Source: Candidatus Hydrogenedentota bacterium
GTDB lineage: Bacteria > Hydrogenedentota > Hydrogenedentia > Hydrogenedentales > SLHB01
Length of the DNA stretch: 43,533 bases
Direction of reading: 5' to 3'
Assembly: GCA_020849535.1 (NCBI GenBank)
Contig: JADLGB010000006.1
Coordinates: forward strand, 1-43,533
The position numbers and the translations under genes were made by a program. The stretch's first letter is position 1; each line of letters starts with the position of its first letter. Below the pieces are notes generated by a model. It was given only the letters and a program-made list of their open reading frames with translations, was not told the DNA's origin and did no database searches. Shown one piece after another: positions 33,307-42,775 of the stretch.

Positions 33307-36300
33307 ATGAAAGAGAAGGACAAGTCGTTCAAGTACCCGGGCAAACGCGATGCGATGGATGGAAACACCGCGGTCATCATGTGCGAGCGCGAATCCACCG
33401 ACGCAGCGGGGGCCTACCCCATTACCCCGTCCACGCAGATGGGCGAGTACTGGGCGGAGAACGCGGCGGCGGGGCACATCAACGTCTCGGGGCGCCCCTT
33501 GATATTCATCGAGCCGGAAGGCGAGCACGCGGCGGCCGCGGTGACGGCCGGCCTGTCCATGACAGGATTGCGCGCCACGAACTTCTCCTCGGGCCAAGGC
33601 ATAGCCTACATGCACGAGTCGCTGTACGCGGCGGTGGGCAAGCGCCTGACCTATGTGTTGAACATGGGGTGCCGCGCCATGACGAAGGCAACCCTGAACG
33701 TGCACGCCGGCCACGACGACTACCACTGCATAGACGACGCCGGTTTCTTCCAGGTCTTTGGGAAGAACGTGCAAGAAGCCTGCGATCTCAATATCATCGC
33801 GCACCGGATCGCGGAGTTGTCGCTCAACCCGGGGATCTGCGCGCAGGACGGTTTCCTCACCACGCACCTGATCGAATCCCTGATGATTCCCGAGCGGGAA
33901 CTCATTGAAGAGTACCTTGGGCACCCGGAGGACATTATCGAGACGCCGACACCGGCCCAACGGATCATCTTCGGCGAATACCGCCGCCGCATCCCGGAAT
34001 TGTGGAGTGTGGACAATCCGGTGATGGTAGGCGTGGTGCAGAACCAGGATTCCTACATGCAGAGCGTGGCCGCGCAGCGGCCGTTCTTCTTCGACCATGT
34101 CGCGGAACTCACGGAACAGGCCATGGAGGAGTTCACGAAGCTCACGGGCCGGAAGTATCAACGCGTTGCGACGTATCGCTGCGAAGACGCCGAATACCTC
34201 ATTCTCGGTCAAGGCAGTGTGGTTCCCAATGCGGAGGCCGTAGCGGATTATCTGCGCGAGTCCCGCGGACTCAAAGTGGGCGTGGTGAACCTGACCATGT
34301 TCCGGCCCTTCCCGGGCGACCTGCTGGGTCGCATTCTGAAGGGGCGCAAGGGCGTGGCGGTGTTGGAGCGCTGCGATCAGCCGCTGGCCGAAGACCTTCC
34401 GTTGATGAAGGAAGTGCGGGCCACGCTGAATAAGTGCGTGGAAAACGGCAAGGTGGCGAACGGTCGCGACCTGACCTTCCCGAAGTACGACGTGTACAAG
34501 AAGAGCGAGGATCTGCCGGCGCTCTATTCGGGTTCGTTCGGTATGGGAAGCCGCGACCTGCAGCCGGAAGCCCTGATCGGCGCGATCGAGAACATGCTGC
34601 CAGATGGCAAGAAGAAGAAGATGTTCTACTTGTCCATCGACTTCATTCACGACAAACCGTTCACGCCGAAGCAGGAGATCTATCAGCAGCAGATCCTGGA
34701 CGGGTATCCCGAGATCAAAGATCTCGCGGTTCACGGTTCCGAGAACCCGAACTTGATGCCGAAGGACAGCATCACGGTGCGGTTCCATTCGGTGGGCGGT
34801 TGGGGCGCCATCACGACCGGGAAGAACCTGGCGATGACGCTGTTCGACTTGCTGGGATATCACATCAAGGCGAACCCGAAGTACGGTTCCGAAAAAAAGG
34901 GCCAGCCGACGACCTACTACCTTTCGGCGGCGCCGGAACCCATCCGCATCAACTCCGAGTATTTCTACGTGGACGTGGTGTTGTCGCCGGACCCGAACGT
35001 GTTCGGTCACTCGAACCCGCTGGCGGGCCTCAAAAAGGGCGGTGTCTTCATCATCCAGAGCGATTATGACAATCCGCAGGAAGTCTGGGAGAAGCAGATT
35101 CCGCGCAGGTTCCAGAAGATCGCCATCGAGAACGAACTGCGCGTGTTCTTCCTGGACGGGTTCAAGATCGCACGCGAGATCGCGACGGACCCCGAATTGC
35201 AGTTCCGCATGCAGGGTATCGCGTTCATGGGCGCGTTCTTCAACGCATCCCCGGTCATGAAGCAGGCGAATCTCTCGGAAGAAGCCCTGTTCAAGGCAAT
35301 TGAAGATCAGTTGCAGCACAAGTTTGGGGCCAAGGGCGCGCGCATTGTGGAAGACAACATGCAGGTAGTGCGCCGCGGCTTCACGGAATCCCGCGAAATC
35401 ACCGAGAAGAAGGTCGGGGAAGAGAAGACGGAAGCACTGCGCAAGGAGATCGCCATCCCGATCATGCTGAAGCAGCAGCCGGAGGGTGAGGCGCCCGCGA
35501 CGGACATTCACCGGTTCTGGGAGCAGACCGGCAGCTTCTACCTGACGGGGAAGGGCGGAGACAATTTGACCGATCCGTTCATCGGTATGAGCATGATCCC
35601 GGTGGCGACGGGCGTTTTCCGCGACATGACGCAGATCCGCTTCAATCATCCGGAGTGGGATCCGCAGAAGTGTACGGGATGCGGCTCGTGCTGGACCGTG
35701 TGCCCTGACTCGGCGATTCCAGGACTGGTTAATTCGGTGCCGGAGGTTCTGGAAACCGGCGTTTCCCGCGTGGAAGCATCCGGCAAGACCTTGAAGCACC
35801 TGCGCAAGGCGATGCGCACGGTGGAGCGCAAGCTCCGCGACCTGATGAGTGCGGGCGGCGAGGACGCGTCGGTTGAATCCTATATGGACATTGCCTTGGA
35901 CGCGTGCAAGAACGACGCCGGGCTGCATGAGACGGAACGCACGGAGCTGGCGCAGGAACTGGATTGGTTCCGGTCGGAGATCAAGGGCTTCAAGTTTGCG
36001 ATTACGAAGCCGTTCTTCACGCTCAAGGAGAAGGAGGCGAAGGGCACCGGTGGCCTGCTCTCGATCACGGTCGATCCATACACCTGCAAGGGGTGCAAGG
36101 AATGCGTGCAGGTCTGCCCGGATGACGCGCTGGGCATGATTACGCAGACGCCCGAGACGATCGAGGGATTGCGCAAGAACTGGGAGTTCTGGCTGGCCCT
36201 GCCGAACACCTCGAAGGACTACATCCGGATCAATAGCCTGGAAGAGGCGATTGGCGCGCTCGAAACCATGCTCTTGGATAAGGACGTGTACAAATCCATG

Positions 36301-38280
36301 GTGGGCGGCGACGGCGCGTGCCTGGGTTGCGGCGAGAAGACCGTGATGCACCTGTTCACGTCGACCGTGGAAGCCCTGATGCGGCCGCGCGTGGCGCAGC
36401 ACGTGACGAAGCTGGAAGAGCTGATTCAGCGTTTGGAAAAGCACATCCGGCTGAAGTTGGCGGAATCGGTGGACGTCGGTGACACGAAGGCCATGGTCGG
36501 CGCCATCGAGATGCTCAAGGACAACGAGCTGACGCTGTCGAATCTGTCGGGCGCGCTGGACAAGGCGAAGGTCAGCATGCCGCTCGACAGCGAGTGGCTG
36601 AAGCGCGTGACGCAGTTGCTCGCGCGGCTGAAGCACCTGAAGTGGCAGTACACGCAAGGGACAACGGGCCGGGGCCGCTCGAACCTGGGCATGGTCAATA
36701 GCACGGGTTGCACATCGGTGTGGGCCTCGACCTTCCCGTACAATCCGTATCCGTTCCCGTGGACGAACCATCTGTTCCAGGACAGCCCCTCGATGGCGCT
36801 GGGTCTCTTCGAGGGCCATATGGCGAAGATGGCGGAGGGCTTCAAGGCCATCCGCATGTCGGAGTTGGAACTGGAGGGCAAATTCAATCCGAAGCAGCAC
36901 GATGAGTTCTTCCGCTACTTCGACTGGACGAAGTTCTCCGATGAAGAGTTCGCGCTGTGCCCGCCGGTCGTGGTGGTGGGCGGCGACGGCTCGCTGTACG
37001 ACATCGGATTCCAGAACCTGTCGCGTCTGATGATGACGGGAAAACCTATCAAGGTGGTGGCGCTCGACACGCAGGTATACTCGAACACGGGCGGCCAGGC
37101 GTGCACATCGGGCTTCTTCGGCCAGGTGTCCGATATGGCGCAGTACGGCAAGGCCCACAAGGGCAAGGAAGAGATCCGCAAGGAAATCGGCCTGATCGCC
37201 ATGGCGCACCGGACGACCTTCGTGTTGCAAGGGACGATTGCGAACACGTCGCACCTGATTGAGGGCATGATTCGCGGGCTGCTGGCCAAGCGGCCGGCCC
37301 TGTTCAACGTATATAGTCCCTGCATGCCGGAGCACGGGATCGGTGACGATCTTGCAAAGTTCCAGAGCAAGTTGGCGTTGGAATCCCGGGCCTATCCGGT
37401 GTTTACCTATGACCCGGACAAGGGCAAGACTCCGGAAGAGTGCTTCAACCTCGACGGCAACCCCGCGTTGGAAGAGGATTGGCCGACGTACACGTTGACG
37501 TACGTGGATGAAAACGGCAGCCCGGGCTCGATGGAGTTGCCGCTGACGTTCGCCGATTTCGCCGTGACGGAAGTCCGGTTCCGCAAGCACTTCAAGAAGG
37601 CGCCGCGGGACACCTGGAACGACGACATGGTGCCGGTGGCGGCCTTCCTCGACATGAGTGCCGAGGACCGCGAAGGCAAATTCCCCTTCGTGTGGGCGGT
37701 TGACAAGAAGAATCGCTTGAGCCGGGTCGTGGTGGCGGAACCGGTGATCAAGGCATGCGAGGATCGGCGGCACTTCTGGACCATGCTGCGCTCGCTGACG
37801 GGTGTTGGCAAGGGCGTTGACATCCAGGCCATCAAGGACCAGACCACGGTGGAAGTCGTGCAGAAGTTGACGGCCGGCCTGCTCGAGCTGGCAGGTGGCG
37901 CGACACTGTCCGCGCCGATGGTGATGCCGTCGGCGCCCGCGGGCGGTTCCTTCTCCCCCGCTCCGGCCGCGGCGGAGGGCGCGAAAGCGGTGGCGCCGGT
38001 ATCCGGGAATGGCTCCTCGGGCGACGGGTATGTGGCGCCGTTCTTGAAGTCGAGCGAGTGCACGGGATGCGGCGAGTGCGTTCTGGTCAATCCGAAGATC
38101 TTCGGGTGGAACGACAAGAAGCAGGCGGTCATTCGTGACGCCAACGGCGGGCCGTACAAGGACTTCGTGAAGGCCGCCGAGAAATGCGCGGCGCGCGCGA
38201 TTCAACCTGGCATCCCTGCTGACCGGTCGAACAAGGAGATTGAAAAGCTGGTCAAGCGAGCGGCAAAGTACAATTCGTAA
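33307..38280 (+). CDS. nifJ: long-form pyruvate:ferredoxin oxidoreductase with fused C-terminal ferredoxin
   Basis: A 1657-residue enzyme; classical single-chain PFORs have about 1170-1200. It should oxidise pyruvate with CoA to acetyl-CoA, CO2 and reduced ferredoxin. Order: domain I (about 10-260, AYPITPSTQMGEY); domain II; the gamma domain (about 495-690, FHSVGGWGAITTGKNLA); and a ferredoxin domain with CTGCGSCWTVCP (about 789) and CKGCKECVQVCP (about 926). The clusters are separated by a helical insert of about 120 residues. The TPP domain follows (CLGCGEKT about 1010, STGCTS, GGDGSLYDIGFQ about 1224, SNTGGQ, PCMPEHG). These keep all four proximal-cluster cysteines. A Pro/Ala linker (about 1535-1575) leads to a single-cluster ferredoxin (CTGCGEC...KCAARAI). 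Domain I differs from typical PFOR, so another 2-oxoacid is possible. GGTGGAG precedes the ATG. Confidence 0.9.
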   Translation: MKEKDKSFKYPGKRDAMDGNTAVIMCERESTDAAGAYPITPSTQMGEYWAENAAAGHINVSGRPLIFIEPEGEHAAAAVTAGLSMTGLRATNFSSGQGIAYMHESLYAAVGKRLTYVLNMGCRAMTKATLNVHAGHDDYHCIDDAGFFQVFGKNVQEACDLNIIAHRIAELSLNPGICAQDGFLTTHLIESLMIPERELIEEYLGHPEDIIETPTPAQRIIFGEYRRRIPELWSVDNPVMVGVVQNQDSYMQSVAAQRPFFFDHVAELTEQAMEEFTKLTGRKYQRVATYRCEDAEYLILGQGSVVPNAEAVADYLRESRGLKVGVVNLTMFRPFPGDLLGRILKGRKGVAVLERCDQPLAEDLPLMKEVRATLNKCVENGKVANGRDLTFPKYDVYKKSEDLPALYSGSFGMGSRDLQPEALIGAIENMLPDGKKKKMFYLSIDFIHDKPFTPKQEIYQQQILDGYPEIKDLAVHGSENPNLMPKDSITVRFHSVGGWGAITTGKNLAMTLFDLLGYHIKANPKYGSEKKGQPTTYYLSAAPEPIRINSEYFYVDVVLSPDPNVFGHSNPLAGLKKGGVFIIQSDYDNPQEVWEKQIPRRFQKIAIENELRVFFLDGFKIAREIATDPELQFRMQGIAFMGAFFNASPVMKQANLSEEALFKAIEDQLQHKFGAKGARIVEDNMQVVRRGFTESREITEKKVGEEKTEALRKEIAIPIMLKQQPEGEAPATDIHRFWEQTGSFYLTGKGGDNLTDPFIGMSMIPVATGVFRDMTQIRFNHPEWDPQKCTGCGSCWTVCPDSAIPGLVNSVPEVLETGVSRVEASGKTLKHLRKAMRTVERKLRDLMSAGGEDASVESYMDIALDACKNDAGLHETERTELAQELDWFRSEIKGFKFAITKPFFTLKEKEAKGTGGLLSITVDPYTCKGCKECVQVCPDDALGMITQTPETIEGLRKNWEFWLALPNTSKDYIRINSLEEAIGALETMLLDKDVYKSMVGGDGACLGCGEKTVMHLFTSTVEALMRPRVAQHVTKLEELIQRLEKHIRLKLAESVDVGDTKAMVGAIEMLKDNELTLSNLSGALDKAKVSMPLDSEWLKRVTQLLARLKHLKWQYTQGTTGRGRSNLGMVNSTGCTSVWASTFPYNPYPFPWTNHLFQDSPSMALGLFEGHMAKMAEGFKAIRMSELELEGKFNPKQHDEFFRYFDWTKFSDEEFALCPPVVVVGGDGSLYDIGFQNLSRLMMTGKPIKVVALDTQVYSNTGGQACTSGFFGQVSDMAQYGKAHKGKEEIRKEIGLIAMAHRTTFVLQGTIANTSHLIEGMIRGLLAKRPALFNVYSPCMPEHGIGDDLAKFQSKLALESRAYPVFTYDPDKGKTPEECFNLDGNPALEEDWPTYTLTYVDENGSPGSMELPLTFADFAVTEVRFRKHFKKAPRDTWNDDMVPVAAFLDMSAEDREGKFPFVWAVDKKNRLSRVVVAEPVIKACEDRRHFWTMLRSLTGVGKGVDIQAIKDQTTVEVVQKLTAGLLELAGGATLSAPMVMPSAPAGGSFSPAPAAAEGAKAVAPVSGNGSSGDGYVAPFLKSSECTGCGECVLVNPKIFGWNDKKQAVIRDANGGPYKDFVKAAEKCAARAIQPGIPADRSNKEIEKLVKRAAKYNS

Positions 38281-38287
38281 GTTTGTG

Positions 38288-38323
38288 GGCCCGGCGCAAC
38301 TTGATCGGGAGGGGCGCCGGGCC
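38288..38323 (+). other. intercistronic stem-loop between nifJ and rnfC
   Basis: GGCCCGGCGC and GCGCCGGGCC form a perfect 10-bp stem with a 16-base loop, eight bases after the nifJ stop. No U-tract follows, so it is more likely an mRNA-stabilising or partial-attenuation hairpin than a full terminator. Confidence 0.6.
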
Positions 38324-38382
38324 GTATATCGATAAGCACCGGCGGCCCATTGCGGCGGCCGACACGAGGAAATTCACACGGG

Positions 38383-39732
38383 ATGACCTTCCCTTGGTTT
38401 GGCTCGCGAAAGACTTTTGCGCACGGCATTCATCCGCCTGAGTGCAAGGACCTGACTCGGGACAAGGGGATTCGCAGACTGCCGTTTGCGCCTCACCTCA
38501 TCCTGCCGTTGTCGCAGCACACGGGCGCGCCTGCGAAACCCATCGTGCGCGAAGGGCAGGAGGTGGTGCGCGGAGAGCCCATTGCCGAGCCGGGTGGATT
38601 CGTCTCAGTACCCATGCATGCGCCGGTGACCGGGGTCATCGAGAAGATTGGGCTTGCCCGTGACGCGCGCGGCGGCATGTCGCCCGCCATTTTCATCGAG
38701 CAATATCAAGCGGCGAACCAGGAAATCCTGTACGGGGCCGAGACCGACATCGACAGTCTGTCGCCCGCCGAGCTGGTCAAGGCGGTGCAGGCCACGGGCG
38801 TCGTCGGTTTGGGTGGCGCGGCCTTTCCGACGCACGTGAAACTGGCCCTGCCTGAAGGCAAGCAGGTGGATACGGTCATCGTGAACGGGTGTGAGTGCGA
38901 GCCCTTCCTGACGACGGATCACCGGGTCATGCTCGAACAGGTGGACAGCATCTACAAGGGCATTCGCATCGTCATGCGGGCGTTGGGGGCCAAGCGCGCG
39001 ATCGTCGGCATTGAAACAAACAAAATGGATGCGGTCGAGCGGATGCGTGCCGCGGTGCCCGCGGGCCTTGCCTGCACCGTGGAAGCCATCGAGGCCAAGT
39101 ACCCGCAGGGCGCCGAGAAGATGTTGACCAAGGCCCTGGTGGGGCGCGAAGTGCCGTCCGGCGGCCTACCGATTGATGTGGGCGTGGGCGTGTTCAATGT
39201 GGGGACGCTTGCGCAGATCGGGGAATTGCTGCCAATCCGGCAGGGTCTGATCGAACGCGTGGTGACGGTGTCGGGCACGGGCGTTCGCAGTCCGGGCAAT
39301 TACCTGATGGCGATCGGCACGCCGCTACGTTTTGTTCTGGAGCAGGTCGGATTTCGCGAGCGCGAATGCGAGTTGATCTTTGGCGGACCCATGATGGGGA
39401 CGACGATCGCCAGCCTGGACGTGCCGGTCACGAAGGGCGTTACGGGGATTCTCGCGATCGCGAAGGACCACCCCCTGGCGCACCGCAACGGTAGGGTGTA
39501 TCCGTGCATCAAGTGCGGCGCGTGCGTGGAAGCCTGCCCCATGCATTTGAACCCCTCGGAGTTGGGATTGCTTGCGCGCAAGATGGAGTACGAGAGCATG
39601 ACGGAGCAGCACCACCTCATGGATTGCTTCGAGTGCGGGTGTTGCTCGTTCGTGTGTCCCTCAAACATTCCGCTGGTTCAGTATTTCCGGGTAGCCAAGG
39701 CCGTCACGCGTGAGAGAAAGGTGTCTAAATGA
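38383..39732 (+). CDS. rnfC: Rnf complex subunit C, NADH/FMN-binding iron-sulfur protein
   Basis: A 449-residue peripheral subunit that exchanges electrons with NAD. The N-terminal barrel-sandwich (AKPIVREGQEVVRGEPIAEP, HAPVTGVIEKIG) is followed by the Rossmann-like FMN/NADH domain (GLGGAAFPTHVKL, NGCECEPFLTTDHRVM), the SLBB segment and two 4Fe-4S sites, CIKCGACVEACPMHLNP and CFECGCCSFVCPSNIPL. I take the ATG at 38383 because homology begins at FPWFGSRKTFAHGIHP; the open frame starts at a TTG at 38350. It overlaps rnfD by four bases (ATGA), as do all following joints to rnfA, so translation is coupled. Confidence 0.95.
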   Translation: MTFPWFGSRKTFAHGIHPPECKDLTRDKGIRRLPFAPHLILPLSQHTGAPAKPIVREGQEVVRGEPIAEPGGFVSVPMHAPVTGVIEKIGLARDARGGMSPAIFIEQYQAANQEILYGAETDIDSLSPAELVKAVQATGVVGLGGAAFPTHVKLALPEGKQVDTVIVNGCECEPFLTTDHRVMLEQVDSIYKGIRIVMRALGAKRAIVGIETNKMDAVERMRAAVPAGLACTVEAIEAKYPQGAEKMLTKALVGREVPSGGLPIDVGVGVFNVGTLAQIGELLPIRQGLIERVVTVSGTGVRSPGNYLMAIGTPLRFVLEQVGFRERECELIFGGPMMGTTIASLDVPVTKGVTGILAIAKDHPLAHRNGRVYPCIKCGACVEACPMHLNPSELGLLARKMEYESMTEQHHLMDCFECGCCSFVCPSNIPLVQYFRVAKAVTRERKVSK

Positions 39733-40799
39733 GCGTTGGGACACATGCGATAGACATCCGCACGTCGCCGCATATCAAAGGGCAGTTGACCACGGACACG
39801 ATCATGCTGCACGTGGTGTACGCGCTGTTGCCGGTGACGGCGTTCGCGGTGTTCGTGTTTGGCCTGAGCGCGCTGCTGATGATTCTGGTGACGACGGGAA
39901 CCTGTGTGTTGACCGAGCACGTCCTGTGCAAACTCGCCAAGAAGCAGACGACGGTACGCGACTACAGCGCGGTCATAACGGGCCTGCTGCTGGCGCTGTG
40001 CCTGCCACCGGCGTTTCCGCTGTGGATGGCGGTGGTTGGCGGGGTCGTGTCGATCACTCTGGGGAAGGCACTCTTTGGCGGCTTGGGGATGAACCCGTTC
40101 AACCCTGCGCTGGTGGGGCGGGCGTTTCTTCAGGCGGCGTTCCCGGTGGCGATCACGACGTGGGCGCCCGCATTCTGGCCGAAGGTTTGGTCCATCGAGC
40201 GGTTCACGAGCATCATGTTGCCGACCGTGTCGCTGCCGTTCATGCGGCCGGAATCGGTGGCGGCGTTCATCCAGGGAGTGTCTCTGGATGGGCTGTCCGG
40301 GGCGACGCCGCTGGCCAAGATGAAGTTCGAGCACCAGGCGACGCCGCTGATCGACCTGTTCGTGGGAATGACCGCCGGGTCGGCGGGCGAAGCGTCCGCG
40401 TTCCTCATCATCCTCGGAGGAATCTATCTTTGCGCCCGGAAGATGATGAACTGGCGGGTGCCGGTGAGCATCCTGGTCACGGCGGCCGCCGTGAGTGGTG
40501 CGTTCTATTTGTCAGACCGGCAGGCCTACCCCACGCCCATGTTCATGTTGTTTTCCGGTGGGCTTATGTTGGGTGCGGTCTTTATGGCATCGGATATGGT
40601 GGGATCGCCGATGTCGCCCATTGGCATTTGGATTTACGGCGCGCTGATCGGAGCGGTGACCGTGCTCATACGCTTGAAGGGCGGGTTGCCTGAAGGAACG
40701 ATGTACGCCATCCTGCTCGGGAATGCCTGCACGCCGTTGATAGATAGTTTGACGCAACCGCGCATATTCGGCGCTCGCAAGAAGGCGGTGAAGCCATGA
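39729..40799 (+). CDS. rnfD: Rnf complex subunit D, FMN-carrying membrane protein
   Basis: A 356-residue membrane protein with about nine helices, homologous to NqrB. The N-terminal SPHIKGQLTTDTIMLHVVYALLP (shown as SPHIKGQLTTDTIMLHV and VYALLP) and MNPFNPALVGRAFL are family signatures. SGATPLA holds the threonine (T193) that binds FMN through a phosphoester bond, attached by ApbE in studied systems. No apbE is in the window. Start and stop overlap neighbours by four bases each. Confidence 0.95.
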   Translation: MSVGTHAIDIRTSPHIKGQLTTDTIMLHVVYALLPVTAFAVFVFGLSALLMILVTTGTCVLTEHVLCKLAKKQTTVRDYSAVITGLLLALCLPPAFPLWMAVVGGVVSITLGKALFGGLGMNPFNPALVGRAFLQAAFPVAITTWAPAFWPKVWSIERFTSIMLPTVSLPFMRPESVAAFIQGVSLDGLSGATPLAKMKFEHQATPLIDLFVGMTAGSAGEASAFLIILGGIYLCARKMMNWRVPVSILVTAAAVSGAFYLSDRQAYPTPMFMLFSGGLMLGAVFMASDMVGSPMSPIGIWIYGALIGAVTVLIRLKGGLPEGTMYAILLGNACTPLIDSLTQPRIFGARKKAVKP

Positions 40800-41491
40800 G
40801 CGAGTCGAGCGTGCAGGCGGGCGCATTGCCCAAAGCCCCGAGCGGCGTTTCCATGATTGTCGTGATGACGTCCGTGGCCACGGTATGCGGGCTGTTGATC
40901 GTGACCGCTTTCCAGGCCACGAAAGGCGCCATTGAACATAACGTAGCCACGATCACGCAGGAGTCCGTGCTCGAGATCTTGCCCGGCGCGGCTCGCCAGA
41001 TACCTTTCGGAGTGGACGCGGCCGGCGCGGTTGTGCGGGAGCCGGCGGCGGACGCGGATGTGTCGCGAATCTACGCGGGGTACGACGAGTCGGGCGCGTT
41101 GCTGGGCATCGCGATCGAAGGCCGCGGCCAGGGGTGGAACGAACTCAAGATCTTGTACGCGTATTCGCCTGACCGCCAGTGCATCTTTGGGTTCAAGGTA
41201 CTCGAGTGCAGGGAGACCCCGGGGGTGGGCGACAAGATCACGACCCAGGAGGATTTCCTGGCGAACTTCAAAGAACTGGATGCTACCCTGGACCCCGCGA
41301 CACAGAGTCCCGTGCATCCTATCGTGACGGTAAAGCACGGCACCAAGAAGGACAAGTGGGAGATCGACGCGATATCCGGGGCCACGATCTCCAGCAAAGC
41401 GATAGGGCGCATTTTGCAGGAGAGCACAACACGGCTTCTGCCCGCGATCACCGGGCACCTCGACGAGATTCGAAAGGCGGGCGCCGCATGA
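40796..41491 (+). CDS. rnfG: Rnf complex subunit G, FMN-binding periplasmic-side subunit
   Basis: A 231-residue protein with one N-terminal membrane helix (VSMIVVMTSVATVCGLLIVT) and an FMN-binding domain. EIDAISGATISSKAIGRIL contains the SGAT motif whose threonine (T197) carries covalent FMN. ECRETPGVGDKI is the conserved strand-turn of the domain. It passes electrons between the FMN of RnfD and the rest of the complex. It overlaps rnfD and rnfE by four bases. Confidence 0.94.
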   Translation: MSESSVQAGALPKAPSGVSMIVVMTSVATVCGLLIVTAFQATKGAIEHNVATITQESVLEILPGAARQIPFGVDAAGAVVREPAADADVSRIYAGYDESGALLGIAIEGRGQGWNELKILYAYSPDRQCIFGFKVLECRETPGVGDKITTQEDFLANFKELDATLDPATQSPVHPIVTVKHGTKKDKWEIDAISGATISSKAIGRILQESTTRLLPAITGHLDEIRKAGAA

Positions 41492-42132
41492 GTGAGTCGT
41501 CTTCAAACCGGGATATTCAGGTTCTCCTGAACGGCATCTGGAAGGAGAACCCGGTCTTTGTCCAAGTGCTTGGGATGTGCCCGACGCTCGCAGTGACGAA
41601 TTCGGTCCGGAACGCGATCGCGATGGGTGTGTCGACGGTGTTCGTGTTGGTGATGTCGAGCATGCTGGTGGCGATGGTGCGCAAGATCGTGCCGAAGCAG
41701 GTGCGAATCGCCACGTACATTCTGATCATCTCCACCTTTGTAACCATCGTGGACTACGTCATCAAAGCCGTCAGCATACCGGTGTACAAGGCGCTCGGTC
41801 CGTTCATCGCCCTGATCGTCGTGAACTGCATCATCTTGGGACGCGCCGAGGCCTTCGCGTCGAAGAACACGGTCTATCGCTCGGTGCTGGACGCCATAGG
41901 GATGGGAATTGGGTTCTGCATCGCGCTGGTCTGCTTGGGCGGCGTGCGGGAATTGCTTGGCAACGGCAGCTTTCTCGGGGTGCCCCTCTTTGGTCCTTAC
42001 TACGAGCCCTGGGTCATTTTCCTGCTCCCGAGCGGAGGGTTCTTCACGTTGGGCGCGTGGCTTCTCGCGTTTAGCCTGATCAAGGAGCGCAAAGCGCGCC
42101 GCGCGGCGCAGGAGCAGGAGCAGTCAGTATGA
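41488..42132 (+). CDS. rnfE: Rnf complex subunit E, membrane protein
   Basis: A 214-residue protein with six predicted helices, homologous to NqrD. LLNGIWKENPVFVQVLGMCPTLAVT has the conserved Cys-containing first half-helix; together with RnfA it holds the intramembrane iron-sulfur site. The loop NCIILGRAEAFASKN is the second Cys-bearing family signature. The ATG at 41488 overlaps rnfG; the frame is open earlier, but that is read-through of rnfG in another frame. Confidence 0.95.
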   Translation: MSESSSNRDIQVLLNGIWKENPVFVQVLGMCPTLAVTNSVRNAIAMGVSTVFVLVMSSMLVAMVRKIVPKQVRIATYILIISTFVTIVDYVIKAVSIPVYKALGPFIALIVVNCIILGRAEAFASKNTVYRSVLDAIGMGIGFCIALVCLGGVRELLGNGSFLGVPLFGPYYEPWVIFLLPSGGFFTLGAWLLAFSLIKERKARRAAQEQEQSV

Positions 42133-42713
42133 ATTCGGCATCGCTGTGGTTCATCTTCATAGACTCGCTGCTCATCAACAATTTCGTATTGGCGGTGTTC
42201 TTGGGGATCTGTCCATTTCTTGGCGTGAGCGGGAAGCTGGACACGGCCAGCCGTATGGGCGCCGCGGTCGTTTTCGTCATGCTTGTCAGTTCCGCGCTGA
42301 CGTACGGCATCAACCTCCTGCTCGTGCACCTGGACGCCGAGTATCTGCGCATCATCTCGTACATCGTGGTGATAGCGTCGACGGTGCAACTGGTCGAGAT
42401 GTTCATCAAGAAGAAGAGTCCGGCGCTGTTTCGGGCGTTGGGAATCTACCTGCCGTTGATCACGACGAATTGCGCGGTCCTGGGCGTTGCGATGTTTCAG
42501 ACGATCCGGGACTACAATTTCGTGCAGAGCATCGTGTTCAGCCTGGGAGCGGGGCTTGGCTTCACCCTGGCACTGGTCATCATGTCGGGCATCCGGGAGC
42601 AACTGAACCTCAGCGACGTCCCCAATGCGGCCAAAGGCACGGCGGTGGCGCTCATGGTGGCCGGAATCCTCTCCATGGCGTTCATGGGATTCGCGGGACT
42701 CGGCAGCAACTAG
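42129..42713 (+). CDS. rnfA: Rnf complex subunit A, membrane protein
   Basis: A 194-residue protein with six helices, inverted-topology partner of RnfE and homologue of NqrE. INNFVLAVFLGICPFLGVS and LPLITTNCAVLGVA carry the two cysteines that help bind the intramembrane 2Fe-2S site. It is the last canonical Rnf subunit here; the usual rnfB position after it is taken by a Cys-rich mini-protein. Confidence 0.95.
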   Translation: MNSASLWFIFIDSLLINNFVLAVFLGICPFLGVSGKLDTASRMGAAVVFVMLVSSALTYGINLLLVHLDAEYLRIISYIVVIASTVQLVEMFIKKKSPALFRALGIYLPLITTNCAVLGVAMFQTIRDYNFVQSIVFSLGAGLGFTLALVIMSGIREQLNLSDVPNAAKGTAVALMVAGILSMAFMGFAGLGSN

Positions 42714-42775
42714 GGTCCGCCGTTCCCGGCGCGCGTTGGCGCGGCACACTCGGAACGGCAGAGAAAAGAGGCGGC

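Noticed and set aside
33127..38205. A 1692-codon open frame on the minus strand across nifJ
   Set aside because: It is antisense to a well-supported enzyme gene. It has a His/Arg/Leu-rich composition expected from reading GC-rich codons backward, and no domain or ribosome site.
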